DNA of 64,000 nt from Galbitalea sp036271795 (GTDB taxonomy: Bacteria; Actinomycetota; Actinomycetes; Actinomycetales; Microbacteriaceae), in NCBI GenBank assembly GCA_036271795.1, contig DATAZY010000047.1, positions 1-64,000 on the forward strand. Direction: 5' to 3'. The stretch's first letter is position 1; the number at the start of each line of letters is the position of its first letter. The notes below the pieces were generated by a model. The model ran no database searches and was not told the origin of the DNA. It saw only the letters and a program-made list of their open reading frames with translations. Shown one piece after another: positions 16,269 through 25,031 of the stretch. Both the position numbers and the translations under genes were made by a program.

Positions 16269-16274
16269 TGTACT
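16269..16274 (+). promoter_or_regulatory. Possible leaderless -10 box (TGTACT) of the DksA-like gene
   Basis: TGTACT and a 6-nt spacer before the ATG at 16281. Confidence 0.35.
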
Positions 16275-16280
16275 TGACGC

Positions 16281-16682
16281 ATGACTGACCTCGCCGAACG
16301 ACCGACACGAATCAGCCCGCTAACAACACGCCAGCGCTCCAGCCTGAAATCGCATCTCGAAAGCGACCGGGAACGCACGCGCATCCTGATCGAAACCCTC
16401 TCGGGCGATCTGGACGCATTCGTTTCCGCTCGTCGGGATACCGCGACCGACGACGAGCACGACCCGGAGGGCCCGACGCTCGCCTTCGAGCGGTCGCAGT
16501 CGTCGGCGATCCTCGGCCAGTCCGTGCAACACATCGCCGAGATCGATGCGGCGCTCAGCCGCATGGATGAGGGCACGTATGGCCTCTGCACCAACTGCGG
16601 TCGTAGCATCGCGCTCGGTCGACTTCAGGTTCGGCCACAGGCTGCGCTCTGCATCGGGTGCGCCGAGCGGGTTCGCCCGTGA
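16281..16682 (+). CDS. DksA/TraR-type zinc-finger protein
   Basis: 133 residues. A helical N-terminal region with conserved acidic and basic residues is followed by a C-terminal C4 zinc finger ('CTNCG' ... 'CIGC', about residues 102-126), the DksA/TraR arrangement. 'SRMDEGTYGLCTNCGRSIA' is a classic family stretch. These proteins bind RNA polymerase through the secondary channel or act as related small regulators. The DxxDxA tip motif of E. coli DksA is not obvious, so ppGpp-linked activity should not be assumed. Confidence 0.88.
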   Translation: MTDLAERPTRISPLTTRQRSSLKSHLESDRERTRILIETLSGDLDAFVSARRDTATDDEHDPEGPTLAFERSQSSAILGQSVQHIAEIDAALSRMDEGTYGLCTNCGRSIALGRLQVRPQAALCIGCAERVRP

Positions 16683-16686
16683 TATC

Positions 16687-16766
16687 GCGACGCCACTGTG
16701 TCCATGGCGACGCCACCGTGTCCATAGCGACGCCACTGTGTCCATAGCGGCGCCACTGTGTCGCAC
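16687..16766. repeat. Four 20-bp tandem repeats after the DksA-like gene
   Basis: Four direct copies of GCGACGCCACTGTGTCCATA starting at 16687, 16707, 16727 and 16747; the last is diverged. Intergenic, beginning 4 nt after the stop. Confidence 0.9.
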
Positions 16767-16786
16767 CTTTCTGTAATGCAAAGGCA

Positions 16787-16818
16787 CTTCTTGGCTTAAT
16801 ACCCTTCTTGGCTTAATA
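16787..16818. repeat. 15-bp direct repeat upstream of the phosphodiesterase
   Basis: CTTCTTGGCTTAATA at 16787-16801 and again, exactly, at 16804-16818 (17-bp period). It is AT-rich relative to the surroundings and could be a pair of protein-binding sites in the phosphodiesterase promoter region. Confidence 0.75.
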
Positions 16819-16909
16819 TCCGTGCGCGTTTGTCCGCGTGGCGGTCGTCAGAGGTTCATCAAATAGTGATCGACTTTGCATTGTGCCCTTACGAGCAGCG
16901 CCTTTGCGA

Positions 16910-17836
16910 ATGGCCGAGTATCCGAGGCCGGACCACTTTCTACTACACCTAAGCGACACGCATCTTCTCGCGGGCGACGCACGGCTGTACGACCGCGTCG
17001 ACAGCGAAGCGCACCTGCGTGAACTGTTCGAACAAGTAGAGGCATCCGAGGGTCGTCCGGAGGCAATCATCTTCACCGGGGATCTCGCGGACCGCGGAGA
17101 GGCGGACGCATACGACCGACTTCGGGCGATCGTCGAGCCGGCCGCGGCCCGGCTCGGGGCCGAAGTCATCTGGGTCATGGGCAACCACGACGAGCGCGCC
17201 GCATTCCGCTCCCACCTGCTCGGCGAGGTTGCGACCACCCGCCCCGTCGATCGCGTCTACGACGTGAACGGGCTCCGGGTCATCACTCTCGACTCAAGCG
17301 TCCCAGGGCACCACTTCGGTGAGATCACTCCCCCGCAACTCGACTGGCTGGCTGAAGAACTGTCCGTTTCCGGGCCGCACGGAACCGTGCTGGCGATGCA
17401 TCATCCACCGCTGCCAAGCGTGCTCGATCTCGCGGTGCTGGTCGAGCTGCGCGACCAGGCATCGCTCGCGGAGGTCCTATGCGGGAGCGACGTGCGTACC
17501 ATCCTCGCGGGGCACCTGCACTATTCGTCCGCGGGTACATTCGCGGGCATCCCGGTGTCTGTCGCGTCTGCCACCTGCTACACACAGGATCTGAACGTGC
17601 CGGCGGGTGGGACTCGGGGGAGAGACGCGGCGAGGGCGTTCAACCTGGTGCACGTCTATGGCACGACCGTAATTCACTCGGTCGTGCCGGTCGGCGAGAG
17701 CACGACACTCGACTACGTAGATGCGGCCGAAACCGGCAGGCGGCTCGCGGAAGCGGGCGTCTCGATCGCGGATGCCGTGAACGGCCCCGTCGTCGCCGAG
17801 CCAGCTATGACGATGCCGGCTCCTGCCCGGGTCTGA
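16910..17836 (+). CDS. Metallophosphoesterase, cyclic-nucleotide phosphodiesterase type
   Basis: 308 residues from the ATG at 16910, chosen because the catalytic fold begins right after ('FLLHLSDTHLLAG'); the frame is open from 16838. Metal-binding motifs are complete: 'SDTH', 'FTGDLADRGE', 'VMGNHDER', 'MHHPP' and 'LAGHLHYSSAG'. This is the CpdA/Icc pattern of class III cAMP phosphodiesterases, though related enzymes act on other phosphodiesters. The 3' end overlaps the convergent Stealth gene by 32 nt, and direct repeats lie upstream. Confidence 0.88.
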   Translation: MAEYPRPDHFLLHLSDTHLLAGDARLYDRVDSEAHLRELFEQVEASEGRPEAIIFTGDLADRGEADAYDRLRAIVEPAAARLGAEVIWVMGNHDERAAFRSHLLGEVATTRPVDRVYDVNGLRVITLDSSVPGHHFGEITPPQLDWLAEELSVSGPHGTVLAMHHPPLPSVLDLAVLVELRDQASLAEVLCGSDVRTILAGHLHYSSAGTFAGIPVSVASATCYTQDLNVPAGGTRGRDAARAFNLVHVYGTTVIHSVVPVGESTTLDYVDAAETGRRLAEAGVSIADAVNGPVVAEPAMTMPAPARV

Positions 17837-19403
17837 GCGCACTGGCTTCATCCGACTCCGGTTTCTCCCACGGCGCCCGGATCGGGAAGTAACTATTCAG
17901 AAAGTCGAGCACGGCGCTCGTCCTGGTCTCGATCGAAATCTCCGGTGTACTGCCGTCGTTAAGGCAGAAGAAGTCCTCACGACGTGTGCGGAGCAGCGCC
18001 GTCATCTGCTTGAGCGACGACTTCAGCGTCGTCTCGACGTACTTGACCCTGGCGTTCGACTGCACCACCGCGCGACCTGTCAGCAAGGCGTAGTAGTGGT
18101 ACAGCGAGTTGGTCACCGAAATGTCGGTGGCAGACCGGAACGGGCTCGCGGCGGTGCGAGCGAAGTCGGTGGAGAACTCCCGTTCCATCTCCCCCAGCAC
18201 GCTGCGACGCAGCGGAGTGGGCGCGTGTTCCAGGTGGCGCGTCGTGACGCGACCGAATCGTTCCCGCAGCAGGCGACGGTTGACCCGGGCGGCATTCTCG
18301 AAGCCGCTGCGTTCCGGTGAATTGTCCCCGAGACCGATCCGCGTCGTCGCCTCGATGAATTTGCTGACGCCTCCTGGCGAGAAGAACATGTCCTGGCTAA
18401 CCGGTCGCGCGAAAAACATGTCGTCGTTCGAGTACAGGAAGTGTTCGCTCAGCCCATCGATGTGGTGCAGCTGGCTCTCGATGGCGTGCGAATTGTGGGT
18501 GGGAAGGTTTGCCTGGTCCAGGAAGAACGCGGTACTTGGGACGATTGTGACGGCGGGATGCTCGTCCAGCCACCGCGGCGTTGGTGAGTCGGTCACGATG
18601 AAGATGCGACGTACCCATGGCGCGAACAGGTAGACGCTTCTCAGCGCGTACTTGAGCTCGTCGAGCTGGCGATACCGGGCGGCGGAATCGTCACCGACCC
18701 CCACGACGTAGCTCTTCATCCGGAGGGCGCGGACCCGCTGGAACTCGGCCGACGAGCCATCCACCCAGGAGAACACGATGTCGATGTCGAACGGGATGTC
18801 GCTTGTCAGAGGGTCGAACATGCCGGCGAGCGTCGTCCACTCACGGCCGTAGAGCTCAATGGTCGACTCGACCGCCTCAGATCTCGGCAACTTCGAGCGC
18901 ATGATCGCGTTGGGCGCCGGCGCGACGATCTCATCGAGACCAAAGTCCCAGAATTCGAGCCGGACCGCGGATGCGGCGCCGTAGCGCAGACGTCCGGCCA
19001 GATCGACCCGAGGACGATACAGCCGTACAACCCGCGACTTGCCGTTGGCCGAGAGCTTGCCGTCGGCAACGAAGAGCGCCGCATCTGACCCGGACTTCGA
19101 GTAGAAGGGTTCGTTCTCGAACGCGGCGGCCAGCACACGCGCGACCTCTCGACGGCGCGCACGATCGACGGCGAGGATCGAGGTCGATCCGTCGCCCCGG
19201 ACCAAGAGGACATCGATGTTCGCAGTCGTCAGCGCATCCGCGACCGCGAGCAGGTCCTCGATGCTGGCCTGAGTCGGCGTCAATGTCTCGTTAAGCAGCG
19301 TCAGCTGCCCCTTGCGGACGACGATATCGGACCGGGTGAAATTGCGCAGACCCGTTGCGGGGTCAACGATGCGAAGGCTGCTTTCGTTCTTCTCGTTATT
19401 CAC
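17805..19403 (-). CDS. Stealth-family sugar-phosphate transferase
   Basis: About 532 residues. All four Stealth conserved regions are visible: CR1 'DIDIVFSWVDGSS', CR2 'ELKYALRSVYLFAPWVRRIF' then 'IVTDSPTPRWL', CR3 'HNSHAIESQLHHIDGLSEHF' then 'LYSNDDMFF', and CR4 ending in 'FFCLNDGS'. Family members transfer hexose-1-phosphate to build capsule or wall phospho-polysaccharides. No other polysaccharide genes are nearby, so the acceptor is unknown. The gene begins 36 nt after the SNF2 helicase stop and is probably co-transcribed. The start is uncertain: GTG 19403 is preferred over TTG 19421, and neither has a good ribosome-binding site. The last 32 nt overlap the convergent phosphodiesterase. Confidence 0.88.
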   Translation of the reverse strand: MNNEKNESSLRIVDPATGLRNFTRSDIVVRKGQLTLLNETLTPTQASIEDLLAVADALTTANIDVLLVRGDGSTSILAVDRARRREVARVLAAAFENEPFYSKSGSDAALFVADGKLSANGKSRVVRLYRPRVDLAGRLRYGAASAVRLEFWDFGLDEIVAPAPNAIMRSKLPRSEAVESTIELYGREWTTLAGMFDPLTSDIPFDIDIVFSWVDGSSAEFQRVRALRMKSYVVGVGDDSAARYRQLDELKYALRSVYLFAPWVRRIFIVTDSPTPRWLDEHPAVTIVPSTAFFLDQANLPTHNSHAIESQLHHIDGLSEHFLYSNDDMFFARPVSQDMFFSPGGVSKFIEATTRIGLGDNSPERSGFENAARVNRRLLRERFGRVTTRHLEHAPTPLRRSVLGEMEREFSTDFARTAASPFRSATDISVTNSLYHYYALLTGRAVVQSNARVKYVETTLKSSLKQMTALLRTRREDFFCLNDGSTPEISIETRTSAVLDFLNSYFPIRAPWEKPESDEASALRPGQEPASS

Positions 19404-19439
19404 TTCTCGGCGTCCACGCAAGTGCGCCGACGCGAATGC

Positions 19440-21653
19440 TCACGAGAGCCCTGCGCTTGTCAACGCGTTACTCAACAGACTGACCAGCGCTTCCAGTTGA
19501 ACACTCGACTCCGCACTGATCTCGACATCGGAGCCGTCGAGGGCGCGCGCGGCGAGCCCCGCCTTGCTGTCGATGAGTTCGGCAATCTTGGCGTCGATGG
19601 TTTGGGCCGCAATGATGCGCCACGCGGTGACCGGCAGCTCCTGCCCAATGCGGTGCACGCGATCGATCGCCTGCGTCTGCTCGGCGCTCGTCCAGCTCAG
19701 TTCTGCGAGGACGACGTTGGAAGCCGCCTGCAGGTTAAGGCCGACCCCCGCGGCAGTAAGAGAAGCGACCACGACGGAGACGGCCGGATCCTGGTCGAAC
19801 GAGTCGATCGCGGCCTGGCGCGCCTTCGGAGTCTGGTCGCCGCGAATGGAAACCGTGCCGAGGCCCGCCTTTCTGAAGTGCGCCTCCGCGGTGTCCATGA
19901 CATCGATGTGCTTGGCGAAGAAGACCACCTTGCCAACGTTGCGCGCTAGCTGGGCGGTGTAGTCCGCGGCGAGCCCCGCCTTCGCCTGGCCGATCTTGCG
20001 GACCATGGTGAAGACGTTCTCGCCCGTCTTGGCGGACTTGGATTCCTCGAGTTCTTCGTGAGCGACTGCACGGATGAGGCGCTGCGTGTCTGCTTCAGCG
20101 CCAACCCTGTCTGGATATTTGGCATCTTCTGACTTACGCAGCGCCAGCCTGCGCTGGAAGCGATCGACCAGGCGTGCAGTAAGTGCCGCCTCCGCCTCGC
20201 GAATGGAGCGCCCGAGGTCGTCGTCGAGTTCGACCGGGATGTCGGCGACGCGACGTGCGGGGATGTCGGCGGCGACATCCACCTTCTTGCGACGCACGAT
20301 ACCCATGTCGATCACCGCGGCGCGAGCCTCGGCGAAGAACCCGAAGTCGGCCGGAGTCAGACCGGTGTCTTCGAGCTTGTCCATGAGCACCGGGAGCGGT
20401 TTCTTCTCGTCGATCCAGCCCAGAAACTGCCAGATGGCCCGGAAGTCGTCGATCTGGTTGATCAGCGGCGTACCGGTGAGCGCCATGAACAGCGCCTTCG
20501 GGCTGGTCGCGCGAATGCTCTTCGAGAGCGACAGCACGTGTTTGGAGCGCTGGCTGGTGAGGTTCTTGATGAAGTGGGCCTCGTCGACGACCATGCCCTT
20601 GAAGCCGAAACGACCGAGCCAGCCGACATGCCGGTCGAGGACCTCATAGTTGACGATCACGACGTCGCTGAACGCGTCGACATCGTTGCCGTCGCCGTGC
20701 ACGACGGTCGCGGTGCGCTGCGGCGTCCACAGGGCAACTTCGCGCGCCCAGTTGGTCTTCACGACGTTCGGTACGACCACAAGCAGCGGATAGGAATTGG
20801 AGACATTTGCGGCAAGCAGCGCCTGCGCCGTTTTGCCGAGACCGGGCTCGTCGGCAAGCAGGAAGGTGCGGTGGCCGAGTTTGACCTCCTCGACAAACCT
20901 GGCCTGATGGCGCATCAGCTCGAGCTTGCCCGGAGTCTTCAGTGAGCTTGCCTCCGGCAGGTCCATGCTGGCCGCACCGCCGCCGGCGCCGTATTCGAAG
21001 GCACGGAACAGCGGCTCGATGAGCTCCCAGTTGGCCAGCTGGTTTACCCGAACCGGCTTGTGCGCGACAGCGCTGAAGTCCGGCGCCAGGAACGGATTGG
21101 CCATCTGCAGCTGGCGCACGGATTGCGGAACCACCTGCTTCTCGGCCTGAGCATCCACCGGCTTCGGATCCGTCGTAATGATGAGTTCATCGGGGCTGAG
21201 TTCCATGCCCGCCGCAATCAGCAGGTCGCGTCGCAGCGCCTTGGCCGCGGCCGTAATGGGAGCATCGTCGGCAAGGAGTGCGAGCAGGCTCGTGTCGCGT
21301 GCGGCGGTCTTCGCGAGGATGCCGGCGAGGCCGTCGAGGCGCTTCTGCTCGTTGGCGCGTTCGCTCTCGCTCAGCGTCGCATCCGTCTTGACGCGGGCGC
21401 GCTCCTCACGCAGCAAAAGGGCCGCGACCTGGAAGCGCGCGCGATTGGCCGGCTTGAGCGGACCCTTTTGGACCGCAGCCTCGACCTCGCGAGCAGCGCG
21501 CGCGAGGACCGGGATGACGCCCTGGTCGTCGGCGCCCCGCGAGCGGCGTCGTTGCGTAGGTGCCGAGCCGCCGGAGCGGGACGAACCGGAGTCCCGCGAC
21601 CCAGAGGTGCGTGAACGTTGCCGTTGGCCAGACTGAGCCGGTCCAGAAGCCAA
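19440..21653 (-). CDS. SNF2-family DNA-dependent ATPase/helicase
   Basis: 737 residues. A basic, disordered N-terminus ('RSRTSGSRDSGSSRSGGS') and a helical region of about 170 residues lead into the SNF2 motor: Walker A 'LADEPGLGKTAQALLAANV', motif II 'DEAH', motif III 'ALTGTPL', and in the second lobe 'VVFFAKHID' with motif VI 'QAIDRVHRIGQ'. Both RecA lobes are complete. Such proteins remodel protein-DNA complexes; no nuclease or methylase partner is adjacent, so a defence role is not supported. The start is a TTG with a strong GGAAGGAG site. A leader of at least 100 nt separates it from the next gene. Confidence 0.9.
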   Translation of the reverse strand: MASGPAQSGQRQRSRTSGSRDSGSSRSGGSAPTQRRRSRGADDQGVIPVLARAAREVEAAVQKGPLKPANRARFQVAALLLREERARVKTDATLSESERANEQKRLDGLAGILAKTAARDTSLLALLADDAPITAAAKALRRDLLIAAGMELSPDELIITTDPKPVDAQAEKQVVPQSVRQLQMANPFLAPDFSAVAHKPVRVNQLANWELIEPLFRAFEYGAGGGAASMDLPEASSLKTPGKLELMRHQARFVEEVKLGHRTFLLADEPGLGKTAQALLAANVSNSYPLLVVVPNVVKTNWAREVALWTPQRTATVVHGDGNDVDAFSDVVIVNYEVLDRHVGWLGRFGFKGMVVDEAHFIKNLTSQRSKHVLSLSKSIRATSPKALFMALTGTPLINQIDDFRAIWQFLGWIDEKKPLPVLMDKLEDTGLTPADFGFFAEARAAVIDMGIVRRKKVDVAADIPARRVADIPVELDDDLGRSIREAEAALTARLVDRFQRRLALRKSEDAKYPDRVGAEADTQRLIRAVAHEELEESKSAKTGENVFTMVRKIGQAKAGLAADYTAQLARNVGKVVFFAKHIDVMDTAEAHFRKAGLGTVSIRGDQTPKARQAAIDSFDQDPAVSVVVASLTAAGVGLNLQAASNVVLAELSWTSAEQTQAIDRVHRIGQELPVTAWRIIAAQTIDAKIAELIDSKAGLAARALDGSDVEISAESSVQLEALVSLLSNALTSAGLS

Positions 21654-21836
21654 TGTGTCTCCTTCCGCTGCGCGTGTAGCGCGAAGCGGTCACTTACGTT
21701 GCGTGAATCGCGGGAGTCGTAGACGGGCCCGGCGACGACATCAAAGAGGGAAATCCAGACCCACTCGCGGCGCGAATGGTGGTTCCGTTTGGTGCTGCCT
21801 TCATTCTAACCGAAACTCTGCTACTTACACACCTAG

Positions 21837-22186
21837 CGCTTTTGGTTGCGGTCATCCGGGTTGGGCACCTTGATGAGAATGCCGATCACGATGAAGACGA
21901 TGGCGCCGACGTACTGGGCGATCAGCCAGCCAAGCCAGTGGTGCCAGTCGATCGGCCATAGCGGGTTCCACATCACGACGATGGCAGCGAGAAACGGCAG
22001 CCACCACCACTGCTTCGCCTGCCACGCATAGACCCCAACAATTGCGGCCAGGATCGCGACGACAGTCTCGATCCAGAAGAACAGCGAATTGTCGAGCAGT
22101 GCAAGACCGGCCAGGAGGACGATGGCCCCGAGAATGCCCGGAGCGAGCGCGGTGCGACGGAAGGCCTTGGTCGGGTAATTGGACAT
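21837..22186 (-). CDS. Small multi-pass membrane protein, DUF6804-like
   Basis: About 117 residues from the ATG at 22186 (the frame opens at 22231). Four hydrophobic helices, with the tryptophan/proline-rich loop 'VVMWNPLWPIDWHHWLGWL' between the third and fourth, which I associate with the DUF6804 family of unknown function. There is no Shine-Dalgarno site; TACCCT lies 7 nt before the start, a leaderless layout. The end coordinate follows the stop after 'PNPDDRNQKR' and is approximate by a few nt (open frame ends at 21833). Confidence 0.7.
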
Positions 22187-22193
22187 CACTGCA

Positions 22194-22199
22194 AGGGTA
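22194..22199 (-). promoter_or_regulatory. Leaderless -10 box of the DUF6804-like gene
   Basis: TACCCT, 7-nt spacer, ATG at 22186. Confidence 0.4.
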
Positions 22200-22313
22200 C
22201 GCGAGAAGAAATCTAGGCAAGAACTACCCATGTTCCGTGCGGGAGCAGCCGCCCTAACGTTGGCTCATCGCGATTCCCTGCGCGATGCAAACCAACACGT
22301 AAGGAGACTGGCC

Positions 22314-22937
22314 ATGGGCTGGTTCGGAAACCTGATTGGATCCGTCGACAATTCTGTGATTCAGAACGGCATCCTCGGGCGCGGTGAGATCACAGACCTC
22401 CAGATGTCCGGGATGACACTGCAGAGCGGCAATGGCCTGGTCGAGCGCAAGTGCACCATCACCGCCAACATCTACATCGACAACACCCCGATGTTCGCCG
22501 CCACGATTGTGCAGCGTGTCCAGGAGATCGTCATTCCGCAGCTGTCCTCGGGCAGCGCTGTCGTCGCCGTGCGCGTGGACCCCACCGACCACACCAAAGT
22601 CGCGATCGACTTCAACTCTGAGGTGCCGGAGGTGACGCTCGCCCGCACAACCGATAACGCTCACAGCGCCGCCTACCTGCTCGCGAACGGCAAGCCCATC
22701 AAGGTAGTCCTGGTCGGCGACCAGCCGCTGGGCAAGAAGAACGCGGACGGCATCGAGATGTACGCCCTGCAGCTGACGGTCTACGAAGGCGTCGACACCC
22801 CGTACCAGCTGATGGTCGGAAACCCGGTACCGGCGACCGCGCTCCCGCTCCTCTTCCCCGGCTCAAAGCTGCACGCAAAACTCGGCGACGACCCGAACTC
22901 TGTCGTCGTCGACTGGGCCGCCGGATCGGCGGCCTAG
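22314..22937 (+). CDS. Conserved hypothetical protein with small-molecule-like beta domain
   Basis: 207 residues. The ATG at 22314 has an ideal AAGGAGA site at 22301-22307, so the longer frame from 22179 is rejected. 'ILGRGEITDLQMSGM' and 'SAVVAVRVDPTDHTKVAIDF' match a pattern common in actinobacterial proteins of unknown function, where a first beta-strand 'G.a.V......g' pairs with a later 'v.V.VDP.dp..vald'. No membrane segment or signal peptide. The acidic, globular protein has no recognisable catalytic residues. It stands alone. Confidence 0.72.
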   Translation: MGWFGNLIGSVDNSVIQNGILGRGEITDLQMSGMTLQSGNGLVERKCTITANIYIDNTPMFAATIVQRVQEIVIPQLSSGSAVVAVRVDPTDHTKVAIDFNSEVPEVTLARTTDNAHSAAYLLANGKPIKVVLVGDQPLGKKNADGIEMYALQLTVYEGVDTPYQLMVGNPVPATALPLLFPGSKLHAKLGDDPNSVVVDWAAGSAA

Positions 22938-22987
22938 ATGAAGGCTGGTCGCCGCGTGCGGCGACCACGATAGGGATTGTTGGCGCT

Positions 22988-22993
22988 TAGGCT
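22988..22993 (+). promoter_or_regulatory. Leaderless -10 box of the M20 peptidase gene
   Basis: TAGGCT, 6-nt spacer, GTG at 23000. Confidence 0.5.
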
Positions 22994-22999
22994 GGCCGG

Positions 23000-24322
23000 G
23001 TGACCCCGGTCGAACGATTTCGCGCGATGCTGCAACTCCCCACGATCTCCCGGGTCGACACCGGGATGACCGAATGGCAGCATTTTGACCGGTTTGTCAC
23101 CCTCCTACCCCAGTTGTACCCAGGGGTGCACAAATTGCTCACACGCGAGATTGTCGCGGACCACTCGCTCCTCTACCGATGGGCAGGGCGGTCGGCCGAC
23201 GCGCCAACAATTCTTCTCGCGCACTACGACGTCGTCGCGGCCAGCGACGAGCGCTGGGAGCATCCGCCATTCGTCGCAGAGCTGGTCGAGACACCAGGGG
23301 GGACCGAGCTGTGGGCACGCGGGGCACTCGACGACAAGGGCGCGCTGGCCAGCATCCTCGAAGCCGTCGAGCGCGCTGTCATCGACGGATTCGTGCCGGC
23401 GAACGACATCTACCTGAGCTTCGGGCACGACGAGGAGACGCTCGGCACCGGCAACCGGGCCATCGTTGACCTGCTGGCATCTCGCGACATCCGGCCTACC
23501 TTGGTGGTGGATGAGGGCGGCGCGGTCGTCGAGGACATCTTCCCGGGCGTCACGGGGCCGATCGCGGTTGTTGGGGTCAGCGAGAAGGGGATCACGTCGG
23601 TCGAGCTGAGCGTCATCCAAGACGGCGGTCATGCTTCCACTCCCCCGTGGCTGAGCGCGACCGCACGACTCGCACGGGCGATCGTCCGGCTAAACGCCTC
23701 ACCGTTCCGTGCCCGGTTCTCGCGCACGAATCTCGAGATGATCCGCACGGTCGGCGCTCACGCCCGGCAGCCATACAAGTGGCTGTTTACCAACCAGTGG
23801 CTCACCCGTGGAATCCTGCTCGCCCTGTTCTCTCGGCTGGGCGACGAGACGCGCGCGATGGTTCGCACGACGGCGGTCGTGACGAAGCTATCCGGCAGTG
23901 ATGCGGAGAACGCTCTTGCCGAGAAGGCCGCCGCGATTGTCAACATGCGGGTTGCCGTCGGATCGACCGTCGCGGACTCCGTCAACCACATTCGTCGCTC
24001 GATTCGGGATGACCGGGTCACCGTGACCGTGCGGAACCCCTCAGAGCCGTCGCCGATCTCACCAACCACGGGGCCGCAGTGGGACGCCGTGCGTGGCGCC
24101 ATCGAGGCGACGTTTCCTGGCGTGATCGTGACTCCGTACATCCAGCTGGGCGCGAGCGACAGCAGGCACTACACGGCTATCTGTGACGCCGTCTACCGGT
24201 TCACGCCGTTCGAGATGTCACGTGCCGAACGCGGAACCCTGCACGCGGTGGGCGAGCGCATCCACGTGGCCACCTGGCTGCGCGGCATCGAGTTCTACGC
24301 GACGCTGATTCGTGCCCTCTAG
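23000..24322 (+). CDS. M20 family metallopeptidase (PM20D1/carboxypeptidase-S-like)
   Basis: 440 residues. Zinc-site motifs are in order: 'LLAHYDVVA' (metal His and Asp follower), 'GRGALDDKG'-type 'ARGALDDKGAL' (bridging Asp), 'GHDEETLG' (catalytic Glu pair) and a late 'GASDSRHY' histidine. The long inserted dimerisation domain (about residues 190-320) matches the carboxypeptidase S/PM20D1 subgroup of M20, which hydrolyses peptides or N-acyl amino acids. No signal peptide, so probably cytosolic. The start is a leaderless GTG. The gene is convergent with the GDSL hydrolase 14 nt away. Confidence 0.9.
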   Translation: MTPVERFRAMLQLPTISRVDTGMTEWQHFDRFVTLLPQLYPGVHKLLTREIVADHSLLYRWAGRSADAPTILLAHYDVVAASDERWEHPPFVAELVETPGGTELWARGALDDKGALASILEAVERAVIDGFVPANDIYLSFGHDEETLGTGNRAIVDLLASRDIRPTLVVDEGGAVVEDIFPGVTGPIAVVGVSEKGITSVELSVIQDGGHASTPPWLSATARLARAIVRLNASPFRARFSRTNLEMIRTVGAHARQPYKWLFTNQWLTRGILLALFSRLGDETRAMVRTTAVVTKLSGSDAENALAEKAAAIVNMRVAVGSTVADSVNHIRRSIRDDRVTVTVRNPSEPSPISPTTGPQWDAVRGAIEATFPGVIVTPYIQLGASDSRHYTAICDAVYRFTPFEMSRAERGTLHAVGERIHVATWLRGIEFYATLIRAL

Positions 24323-24336
24323 CGCGGAAGTGCTCG

Positions 24337-24930
24337 TCAGGCGTGAACGTCGTGGATGATCGAGATCGGGCGTGACATCGGCGGGGCATCCTGCAATCGC
24401 TCAAGGGCGGGACGCAACTCGCTGAGCCACGCCTCGTAGCCCTCGGGTGTCAGGTGCAGGCGGTCCGTCGTGTATTCGGGCTTGAGCTCGCCCTCTTCCG
24501 TCGCCATCGTGGCCCAGAGGTCGAGATACTGCGCGTGCACGTTCCGCGCGTACTGGCGCAGGTGGCGGTTGGCATCCTGGATGTCGTCGGCATATTCGCG
24601 ACCGCGTGGCAGGATCGACTGCACCAGGGTCCGCGACCCCGGAACATCCTGCCGAACCATTGCCAGGAAGTATTCGATGCTCCGGACGACGTATTCGACC
24701 GACCGGGACTGCCCGAAATCGTTGCCGCCGATCAGGATGGCGAGGGTCGCGGGCTGCAACTCGATGATCGCGGGAAGCCGTTCGTTGAGGCGGTCTGTGG
24801 CGTCCCCCGGGGTCGCCTCAACCGACACACGGTACTCGGGGAACCAGTTCTGCCAGTCGCCGCCAGCAGTGATGCTGTCGCCAACAAAGACGATCGATTC
24901 TCGAGAATCCTGCTCGTCAAACTCACTCAT
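24337..24930 (-). CDS. SGNH/GDSL-family hydrolase
   Basis: About 197 residues from the ATG at 24930 (GAGGTG ribosome-binding site 8 nt upstream; the frame is open to 24975). SGNH blocks: block I 'VFVGDSITAGGDW' (nucleophile Ser), block III 'ILIGGNDFG' (oxyanion Asn) and block V 'DRLHLTPEGY' (catalytic Asp and His). No signal peptide, so a cytosolic esterase or acylhydrolase. The substrate is unknown. Confidence 0.88.
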   Translation of the reverse strand: MSEFDEQDSRESIVFVGDSITAGGDWQNWFPEYRVSVEATPGDATDRLNERLPAIIELQPATLAILIGGNDFGQSRSVEYVVRSIEYFLAMVRQDVPGSRTLVQSILPRGREYADDIQDANRHLRQYARNVHAQYLDLWATMATEEGELKPEYTTDRLHLTPEGYEAWLSELRPALERLQDAPPMSRPISIIHDVHA

Positions 24931-25031
24931 GGGGAAACACCTCGCACTTCCATTGTGCGCGAGTTGGCACGGCATTGCCAGCCAATGCCCAACCTGCCAC
25001 GCACTTCACAGGCGCGAAAGGATCGCGTCGG

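Noticed and set aside
16687..16766. CRISPR array
   Set aside because: The repeats are contiguous 20-bp units without unique spacers, and no cas genes are present.
19440..21653. SNF2 helicase as part of a phage-defence system such as DISARM
   Set aside because: No methylase, nuclease, DUF1998 or other defence gene is adjacent; neighbours are a Stealth gene and a small membrane protein.
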